Source: Jaltomata sinuosa
Taxonomy: Eukaryota > Streptophyta > Magnoliopsida > Solanales > Solanaceae
Assembly (NCBI GenBank): GCA_003996215.1
Contig: QJPP01005285.1
Location: forward strand, 123,496-187,495
Direction of reading: 5' to 3'
DNA length: 64,000 bases
Made by a program: the position numbers and the translations under genes. The notes below the pieces were generated by a model. It was given only the letters and a program-made list of their open reading frames with translations, searched no databases and had not been told where the DNA came from. Below are positions 55,592 through 64,000 of this stretch, piece after piece (positions within the stretch are counted from its first letter, which is position 1; each line of letters starts with the position of its first letter).

Positions 55592-58500
55592 TGTCGTGAC
55601 CCAATTTCTCAGGTCATGATGGCACCTACCATCCCTAGTAGGTGAACCAATTTTTGTAGCCCAGAACGGTTAGTAATGGGCTACTACCTAATCAAAACGC
55701 ACCAGCAAGCAGAAATAAGGGAAAGCAAAACTCGAATATAAATACATAAAGGGAACTACACCAACCCCAAGACTTGGTATCAATTGTACAGAAGCTTCTA
55801 ATAGGATACAACTGCTAGTAGTAACAAAATACCACATAAATTGCCTCCGAAAGTACAAGGAGCAACAATACACCAGATGAGATGTAGACAAGCCCCGACC
55901 GTCAGGCGCTCACCCTAGTCTCAAAGATCCAAAAGCTGCACGAGTCTCCAACGTGATCAACGGTGAAAGGTCAGCTAATATCTGCACAAAAAAGTGCAGA
56001 AGTGTAGTATGAGCACCAAAACCACGGGTACTCAGTTGGTATCATAGGCCGACTGAGCGCATATAAGATATAAAAGCAGTAAGTAACAGATAGCAAGAAA
56101 GCAGTCACTGAGGCAATAAGCAAGGCACAAGGAGCTAGCACAGATCATCCATAACCAAGAGCTTCAAGTAACACATGCTAGCACAGAGATACAATTACAC
56201 AGAATCACAGGTGAAGGAAAGGAGAACACACCTGGAGTCCTTACACAACAATATAAGTAAGTAGAGAGAGAGTTGAGAAAATAGCGGTATACCTGTAACC
56301 TCAAGTGGAAGGAAAAGACGGAGAGCAATCTAACATACTCAAAATAGAATCAACCAGTATAAGGAAATCATAACACAAATCCAATCATATGATAGCAAAA
56401 CCAGGGAATAACCTCACAAGTACAACCCTAGGATGAAATAACTAGGCCACAATAACTGAGAGATACCACTCAGCTTCCCACAAGAATAGAACCAGAGTCT
56501 CACACTCTGCTCAAAAGGCCACATAAAAGTGCCTCAATAAGATAGGACTCCAAATCCCTCTCAATAATCAAAAATCCCACAACCAAAGCCTCAACAGGCT
56601 AGCCATCACTAATCTTTCAAGAACTGATTGCCAAGACAAGCTCTAAGTAAAAACAGGAGTAAATATAGTCTACCTACAGTCCCAACGGTCGCCCATACAA
56701 CCGAGGAACAAAATCAAGTGAAAGAAAACCCTCCGGCATCCCATACTACCAGAGCGTACACTGAACACACAACAAACAAGGGTGGAATCCAATGCATGAT
56801 ATGATATGATATGAAATAGAACCTCTGTATGTGCCTCCTCCGGTGCCAATCGGGCCGAGCAGGCAGGTTCCATGGAAGGACTCAGCATGTATACCTCTAC
56901 TCCACCGTATACCCTTCCCTCCGGCACACGCAACCCGAAGCCCCAGGCCCAGAGCGACAAGGTCCATGAAGGTCCCCGACCCCATACTAAAACTCAGTAT
57001 CAAGATATGTCATCCGGAAGCAAGTCCGGGATCAAGATAGAGACCCAGTCTCAAGTATGCATGCCAGACCCTGTCCAGGACTAAAGTAGTAGAAAATGCT
57101 TCAAAAACCCCTCCAAGAGTGCCCAGGCATAACCGGGTCTAAAACTGTAGTAAATCAAGTCTAGTGCTCCCCCCTGCAGAGACTAGTATCAGTAATAAAA
57201 TCAAGTCTGGTGCTCTGCCCCGCATACACTAGTATCAGTAATAAAATCAGTGCGAAAACATCCAGAAATCCCCTTTTCTATCAACAACAGTATAAAAAAT
57301 GGGCCTCCAGGGCCGTGCAAATTTAGGAAAACTGTCAGTTGTGGCTCACAGCCAAAACTGTAGTAAAACATGCAGGGGAAAACCTTTTTCATGGATGATA
57401 TGCTTGCACACAAATATAAAAGTAGCCCAACGGCTCACAAAAATTCCTATGAGCCCTGCACAGGCCCAATAGCTACTCAGCGGACATAACCAGCCTAAAA
57501 GGATAATCTCTATATCCAGGACTCGCGGACATTCCCAAATAGCCCACCATCTATGTTCCAAAGTCAATACAAGGCCATACAGGACCACAAAGGTAATATA
57601 CATTACTACGCGAATACTACAAACAACGTATGAAATAGACGGACGAAAGGCAGACAAGGTCTGGGGTACCAACCTATAACAACCCATCCAAGGATGCTAA
57701 TTAATGCAGTTATAGCCTATATACGCAGAGTCTAGATAGGGGAAAACCATAAGCTACCTGTCATCCAATGACTAGCTCCAGGAACGACATCGTCCAGACT
57801 CGAACAGCTCCAGGAAGCTTTGAATCACATAAAACAAATACTTTCAACTGAATCCCCAAAGGCGTCTCTATGAAGCCTGACCAACCAAGGTAATGGAACA
57901 ATTGCTAGAATCGATAAGGCTGCAAGAACGAGCCATAGCCAATTGATAAGGTGTTAATGTCACACTCACGACCAGCCAACTCCAAAGCGTAAAAATCAGT
58001 CCAATAACAATAACAAATGGCAGCTAAATCTAACAACAATACGGTAACCACTTCTCAAAGGAGCAACGAGCTCCCGAGGCACTATTTCAAGGCGTACTTT
58101 ATGTCATTCAATCCAATAACTATCGTACGTGACTCCAATAAGAATCACACCAACTCCCAGTACCTCCAACACCTTAACACCATCAACATACAACAATAAC
58201 AACCCAATTTAATATGACAAAGGGGCTGCCCAGAGCCACAGATCCAAAATACCACCTCGTGGCTCAGAAATCCATAAAACAATACTAGAACATATAATAA
58301 CGAAGGCGGGTCATAGGAGGAAGGTTGCCTCGACAAAAAGCTTTGAAATATCAAGCTAAACATTCTGTTATAAGGACCCACCATGAGCTTTAACAATAGA
58401 CGGCAAGAAAACACGACAAACATGCCGATAACGATAAGTTCTCCTCGGAATTGATTCTAAAGCTCAAATTAAGAATGAGTCGAGGATTTAGAACCCTTAC

Positions 58501-59256
58501 CTTCCGATAATCAAATGATAATAGCATAAAAATATCAGTTCCATGAACTGCCTCCTTGCATTAGCAACAAACGTATCCAAATCGAACAAGAAACTACTAC
58601 AAGTTATCGAAAAATACAACTTTTTGTGACTAGAAGCTTAGAATCTTGATTCAACAAATAGATAAGTGTACGGAATCCATACCTCGCCAATATAACTCCG
58701 TAGCTACTGCCAAATACTCAGAAACACCTGCTGGATTGCTGCATCAACACCCACGAAGATACGCCATGAAATCAACGGGGAAAACTATACCAAAATGACG
58801 AGTTCGCGACGTAGAGCAACTTCCGTTAAACTTCCGAATTGAAAGGATCAAAGTCCATGGATTATTTATGGACTCTCCCTCTGATTTTCTAAGAATTTTT
58901 GGTGAAAAATATGGGTTAAAACGAAGGAGAAATCAGCTTTTATAAGCTGAACCGACTTAGGACGTAGGCCTTACCTTGACGTGTCTGCTTGCGCAGTCTT
59001 ACGAAAATGTGAATATCTCTCTATTCTGAAGTCGTATGGATGAACGGTTTAGTGTGTTGGAAACTAGACTCTTAGACCTTAGATTTGGTATATTAGGGGC
59101 CCACTAACTCTTTATAGATAGGTAGAAACACAACAATACATTTAACCCAAATTTGAAGAGAATTCCTTAAAGGAATTTACAATAACTTTTTCCGACTTTT
59201 GTTTCGCAACTTGCTTGACTTCAAAACTTATCATACGACCATTTTGTGATTATAAT
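55592..59256 (-). repeat. 5' LTR of the 48119 element, interrupted
   Basis: Starts TGTCGTGACCC and runs colinear with 48119-51784 for 3665 bases, then stops at GATTATAAT where the next element begins. The corresponding point in the other LTR continues into ACCTCATAACAC (51785). Confidence 0.9.
59252..59256. other. Left target flank of nested element (ATAAT)
   Basis: ATAAT directly precedes the TGTCACGCCCC terminus at 59257. Comparison with 51780-51784 shows it is ordinary LTR sequence, so the copy on the far side should read ATAAT followed by ACCTCATAAC. Confidence 0.7.
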
Positions 59257-61839
59257 TGTCACGCCCCAAACCATGGGAGGCATGACCGACACTCGGAGCC
59301 CCAAAAGGCCGACGGTGACAAAATAGAGTGTATCTCTATTGAACCTGCTGGGGGTCTGAGACCGACAAGGTCTCTAAGAATAGCAATTTGAAATACTAAA
59401 AGCTCAATAGTAGGTAAGCAACTCAAGGCCGACAAGACTATTATCATAGTAGATAGCTAATAACAAGGTCGACAAGGCCATACCCAACATTGATGTACAT
59501 ATACACGTCTACAAGCCTCTAGGAGTAAGTAAAATATCTCATATCTAGGACAGGGCCCTGGACTACCCATAAGTTGTACATATACATAACCTGGTCAAAA
59601 TATAAGCTAGACCTCTGACTCGTCAGCTCCAGGAAGAATGGAGCTTACCAAAATGGCTGAACTCTGCAACTCCTACTAAAGAGGTCTATCTGGACCTGCA
59701 GGCATGAATGTAGTGCCCCCAGGCAATGGGGACGTCAGTACCACAATAATGTACTGGCATGTAAGGTAGAAGCATAAAAGCAAGTCGCAAGTAGTAAATC
59801 TGAACAAGATATAATATGAAACTTGTAAACTGTAATTGGTAAGGCTCGTTAAGCTCTTTATCCTTTATTCTTTTTAAAATACAACACATGCATTAACTCA
59901 CACCACAAATCACTCTTTATAACCCACGCTAAACCAGAATAGCGCCTCGGTGCACCCTATATATAATAGCCTCAATATGGCAGTAGCGCCTCGGCGCACA
60001 CTATGTATATAATGGCCTCAATACGGTAGTAGCACCTCGGTGCACACTATGTATATAATGGCCTCAATATGGCAGTAGCACCTCGTGCACACTATGTCTA
60101 TAATAGCCTCAATATGGCAGTAGCACCTCGGTGCACACTAACACGCAAACCACGCATAATAAGTGTATTACTAGATTGACCTTTAATGCTATTCTTGTTA
60201 TTTATGAAGGTTCATTTAGATAACTTCTTTAGCCTTGGCTTACTAGGTGTTGGAATCAACATACCAAACACATATAAATGGGGATTTGACTTGCTAACTT
60301 TCCTTGTATACTTTCTAAACCTTGATTAGGGATCACACTACAAAGAAGAAACTTGACAAAAGGATAACTTACGTTTCGTGCAAAAAGAATCAGATTTTTA
60401 TAAGAAGGCGACTTGAATCACCATAATGTATAACTTAGTTCCTTAAGACTTTTTGAGTTACCAAATCAGATCTCTTACAACAGAATACTCAAATTCCTTC
60501 TTTCGAAGATTTAGAGTTCTATTTCTAGATTCATGCCGATAAGGAATAAAGAAGCCTTAACATACCTCGTTCCTTCCGAAGATTGTGCTTACCAGAACTT
60601 GGGCTTTCCTTTATTAAGTTAATCTACAACACAAGGGTATAATGAAGCTAATATTATCTGTTAAACCTGATGCAACCTTTCCAAAACAGTAGCTAAACAT
60701 TTCCCGGGCAGATTTACGTATTTTGCATTAATTAAAGGTGTATCGTCACACCTTTCTCCCCTGTCCAATACACATCACACACACACCAACCTACTGCCTC
60801 CAATAATATAAAACACATCAAACAGCCCCTACACAACTCACCATGACGAAATACAATAGCAACACATTGAACCCACGGCTTCCGATCGCCATCCCATGAG
60901 TTCTTAACAACAATTGTCCATCCGAACTTCAATCCAAAAATATGATTATGGGAAGAGTACTTACCACACATGAAGGTGTGCTTTATTCTCTTTTTATTGA
61001 TGCCTTGAAAATCTTAAGTACCCCTACACATACACCAACAAGAGAAGAAGAAATCTCTTAATTGTTACACAATTTCTATGTGTTAAATCTTAAGAAAGGG
61101 GATGCCATAGTTCATGTCTTTATTACCATAGGATACCCTAGCTATATGTAGTATTTTAATACCAACATAACAAGTTGTGTAACTCACCTTAAGCTTGAAT
61201 AAATCTTGATCTTCTTAGAACCCTAAAGAGAGAGAAAGGCTGCCAAAAGGAAAGGAGATAAGAGAGAATTTTTCCAGCTTTTTGTGATCAATATTGATCA
61301 ACAAAAGGTCTGTATAAAGGGACCTTTTTGGCCGACTTTTTTGAGTATATTTGGGCCAAAATGGGTCAAGAAACTTGGGCCAAAATTACCCTTTGCTTGG
61401 GCCTCAAAAGGGTTAAGTTTTGGGGCTGATTTTGGGCTTCTCTTGGGTCAAAAATGTGGTCAATATTGGTGGCTACCTTTTGTAGTTGTTTGGGCCAGAT
61501 TTGGTTGTGCTTTGATGGGCCAACTTTAAGATTCATTTTGGCTACCATTAGGTCTAATAATCCATGGTGTTGCTGCCCGTAATCGGCCCTCGAAACTTAG
61601 TTCGTTAGCGTAGGTAGGTGATGCACCTACTTGTCACCTAAGAGCTTAGATAAGTCGAGCAAGTACCTCACTTGTTTTATCTCATTTTCAAAACCCTCAT
61701 CCTTATAATTTAACTTAACACTTATATACATTTGACATTTCAAATTCTAGTCCAAAGTACTCCTTCACAATCTCGAGCTCAAATACCTTCGTCGATATTT
61801 ACTTACTCACATAGGTTTTGAAAGGTACGGGGTGTTACA
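59257..61839 (-). repeat. 3' LTR of the 59257 element
   Basis: A 2583-bp LTR with clean ends, TGTCACGCCCC and GGGGTGTTACA (in the element sense TGTAACACCCC...GGGGCGTGACA). It contains a 46-bp tandem array at 59940-60140. The degraded relative at 19112 shares its terminus. Open frames such as 60732-60971 and 61284-61529 show no motif. Confidence 0.9.
59940..60140. repeat. 46-bp tandem repeat in LTR
   Basis: Units containing CCTCAATATGGCAGTAGCAC begin at 59970, 60016, 60062 and 60107, with a partial unit on each side. Units differ by a few substitutions and one lacks a base. Confidence 0.87.
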
Positions 61840-61853
61840 TCCTTCCCCCCTTA
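61840..61853 (-). other. Polypurine tract of the 59257 element
   Basis: On the minus strand TAAGGGGGGAAGGA lies immediately before the LTR terminus TGTAACACCCC. It is the clearest plus-strand primer in the window. Confidence 0.9.
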
Positions 61854-62113
61854 GAATAATTCGTCCTCAAATGAGGGTAATGAATATAGAGCTCTAGTCC
61901 CTTAGGATTTTTTTGAAATTTCGGCAGAGTTTCCTTTATAATTGGGACTATCGAAAAACCTGAAACTCAGCAAAAGTCCAGCATGATGCCTCACAGGGTG
62001 ATACCACTATATACAATTAAATGTAATCAGTTTCACATGTTCAAACCTGATCATATTTGCATAGTAGGAAGAGTATCAAGAACATAAGAATATGACTTAC
62101 CTCTATACTATCT
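61854..62113 (-). other. Untranslated 3' region between pol and polypurine tract
   Basis: About 260 bases with no open frame of note. TTCGTCCTCAAATGAGG at 61860 (plus strand) corresponds to the conserved segment beside the 3' LTR of other chromoviruses here (4388, 52172). Confidence 0.6.
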
Positions 62114-62998
62114 TCAAGTCATAAATAATTGGGGATGCTTTTTCCTCATTTCTTCCTCGGCTTCCCACGTCATTTCCTCGATATTATTATTTCTCCACAA
62201 CACCTTTACTGAGGCTACTTCTTTGGTTCTGAGCTTCCTAACTTGACGATCTAGGATAGAAATTGGTACTTACTTATAGGATAAGTCTTCAGAAAGTTGA
62301 ACATCTTTGATAGGCATAATACGTGAAGGATCTCCTATGCACCTTCGTAGCATTGATACATGAAATACAGGATGGACTGTCTCCAATTCTGTGGGTAAAT
62401 CTAGCTCATACGCCACTTTTCCTACCCTCCGAATGATCCTGTATGGTACAATATATCTTGGACTAAGCTTTACCTTTTTACCAAATCGCATAACGCCTTT
62501 CATGGGTGAAACCTTTAGGAAAACCCAATCACTAATATTAAATTCCAAATCCCGACGTCGCACATCTGCATATGATTTCTTCCTACTCTGGGCTGTTAGT
62601 AATCTTTCTCGGATTAGCTTCACCTTCTCCATTGCCTGATTAACTAGGTCTGGCCCTAATAATCCTACTTCTCCAATTTCAAACCATCCAATCGGTGATC
62701 TACACTTTCGTCCGTATAAAGCCTCATAAGGAGCCATTTGAATGCTTGCATGGAAGCTATTATTATAGGCAAACTCAATTAGTGGCAAATTTTCATCCCA
62801 ACTCCCTTTAAAATCTAGTACACAAGCTCTTAGCATATCTTCGAGTGTTTGAATAGTGCGTTCAGCTTGCCCATCAGTCTGGGGATGAAAAGTTGTACTG
62901 AGACTTATTTGAGTACCTAAGCCTCTCTGGAAAGACCTCCAGAAATTTGTTGTACACTGAGCACCCCTATTCTGAAATAATGGAAATTGGGACACCAT
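62114..62998 (-). pseudogene. Integrase C-terminal half and chromodomain
   Basis: Reads GAQCTTNFWRSFQRGLGTQ, then DGQAERTIQTLEDML with the third catalytic Glu intact, FAYNNSFHASIQMAPYEALY, RKCRSPIGWF and the FHVSMLRRC segment. A stop at about 62270 (SYK then stop, where relatives have SYEEVP) is the only in-frame interruption. The chromodomain continues behind it: ILDRQVRKLRTKEVASVKV, MTWEAEEEMRKKHPQLF, with the natural stop at 62114-62116. One inserted base near 62972 separates this part from the upstream integrase frame. Confidence 0.9.
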
Positions 62999-63998
62999 GA
63001 AGTCGAACTATTTCACTAATATACAACTTGGCATAATCTTCAGCAGTATAAGTTGTCCTGACTGGCAAAAAGTGAGCTGATTTTGTAAGTCTATCTACAA
63101 TCACCCATATGGAATCATACTTCCGATAAGTACGGGGTAAGCCTGTAATAAAGTCCATGTTGATCACCTCCCATTTCCAGGTATGTATCACTATACTTTG
63201 AGTTAGACCTCCGGGTCTCTGGTGTTCAATTTTTACCTGTTGACAATTCGGGCATTGGGCTACAAACTCTGCAATATTTCTCTTCATATTATTCCACCAA
63301 TAAATCTGTCGAAGATCATGATACATCTTCGTTGCCCCGGGATGGATTGAATAGCGGGAATAGTGAACTTCTGCCAAAATTTTCTCCCGAAGCTCCCCGA
63401 CGTTAGGTACACATAAACGACCTTGATATCTTAAAACCCCATCTTCCTTAAGCTCTATTAGTGGTTGCTTCTGTTGTGAAATTTCCTCCCTCAATCTTAC
63501 TAATTCTGGATCATCATATTGTCTTTCTTTTACCTCTGTCATAAGTGAGGATTCCGCTGTGCTTTGAATAACAACTCCCCCATTACCTTGGTCTAGTAGT
63601 CGAACCTGCAAATTAGCTAACTGATGTAGTTCTCTTGTCATCTCAATCTTTCTATTTTCCACGTGGCTCAAGCTTCCCATAGATTTGCGGCTAAGTACAT
63701 CGGCCACTACATTGGCCTTCCCTGGATGGTACAAAATATCTACGTCATAATCCTTTAGTAACTCTAGACACCTTCTTTGCCTTAGGTTTAAATCCTTCTG
63801 TTTGAATAAATACTGTAGACTTTTGTGGTCCGAAAACACGTCTACATGGACTCCAAACAAGTAATGGCGCCAAATTTTCAAGGCAAATATAACTGCTGCC
63901 AATTCAAGATCGTGAGTAGGGTAATTTTGTTCGTGCTTTCTTAGTTGTCTCGAAGCATAGGCAATAACTTTACCATGTTGCATTAAAACGCAACCCAA
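62972..63998 (-). pseudogene. RNase H and integrase N-terminal half (continues off edge)
   Basis: Starts within RNase H at MGCVLMQHGKVIAYASRQL. Further motifs are KIWRHYLFGVHVDVFSDHKS, LNLRQRRCLELLKDYDV and NVVADVLSRKS. The integrase zinc-binding domain has the full His-His-Cys-Cys set (YSIHPGATK and QCPNCQQV). The core shows MDFITGLPR (first Asp), DSIWVIVDRLTKSAHFLPV and VPISIISE; the second catalytic Asp region is disrupted exactly at the frameshift. Coding sequence continues beyond 64000 towards reverse transcriptase. Confidence 0.9.
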
Positions 63999-64000
63999 CC

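Larger units (their letters stand above)
48119..64000 (-). mobile_element. Chromovirus with 4-kb LTRs and decayed interior, minus strand (runs off right edge)
   Basis: 3' LTR 48119-52151, interior 52152-55591, 5' LTR from 55592, itself cut at 59256 by another insertion, so the last 367 or so bases of that LTR lie outside the window. Two stretches of the LTR pair compared by eye differ by about 4% and 6%. The 3.4-kb interior shows only scattered traces of gag, RNase H, integrase and chromodomain with no usable frame. An element this decayed inside but with fairly similar LTRs was probably copied with proteins from another element (inference). Confidence 0.82.
59257..64000 (-). mobile_element. 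Chromovirus nested in an LTR, minus strand (runs off right edge)
   Basis: 3' LTR 59257-61839, a polypurine tract, and pol read leftwards from the window edge to 62114. Visible domains are RNase H, integrase and chromodomain; reverse transcriptase, gag and the 5' LTR lie beyond 64000. Only one frameshift and one stop are seen in about 1.9 kb of pol, the best preserved pol stretch here. It inserted into the 5' LTR of the 48119 element and so is younger than it. Confidence 0.88.

Overview
This window reads as plant heterochromatin. I find no host protein gene, rRNA or tRNA gene, and no bacterial-type system. Nearly all of the 64 kb is long terminal repeat (LTR) retrotransposon sequence: mostly Ty3/gypsy chromoviruses of Tekay/Del type, plus one Ty1/copia element, one non-autonomous element with an Athila-type primer site, a solo LTR and many LTR scraps. 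The LTR ends, the initiator-Met primer sites with their leader, and the 2-4 kb LTRs fit a large nightshade-family (Solanaceae) genome. That family assignment is my inference from general familiarity, not a search result.

Layout. 1-849 is AT-rich unassigned DNA with a TA microsatellite. 855-16187 is a minus-strand chromovirus bounded by a perfect 5-bp target duplication (CTCTT). A young plus-strand non-coding LTR element (8834-13511, target duplication AACAT) sits inside its gag. 16193-20532 holds LTR scraps in both orientations and about 1.2 kb of unassigned sequence. 20533-22598 is a solo LTR. 23285-28067 is a small-LTR gypsy relic split by a copia relic (24419-26530). 28413-37477 is a plus-strand chromovirus with gag and pol almost entire but full of stops. 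37478-41070 holds degraded LTR pieces. 41085-47678 is a minus-strand chromovirus fragment whose LTR has a primer site on one side and the end of pol on the other. 48119 to beyond the window is a minus-strand chromovirus with 4-kb LTRs and a badly decayed interior. Its second LTR is split at 59257 by another minus-strand chromovirus that runs off the right edge.

How it fits together. Every gag or pol reading frame is broken, so none of these elements is autonomous as read. The nesting and the LTR divergences agree: the non-coding element (about 1% between its LTRs) lies in a clearly older host element, and the 59257 element postdates the one at 48119. The best leads are (1) near-palindromic motif clusters in LTRs of unrelated families, (2) an element whose interior seems to have decayed before it last transposed, (3) three exact copies of a polypurine-tract-like 12-mer in the non-coding element, and (4) an internal-LTR-internal arrangement at 41085. 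I found no convincing new biological system.
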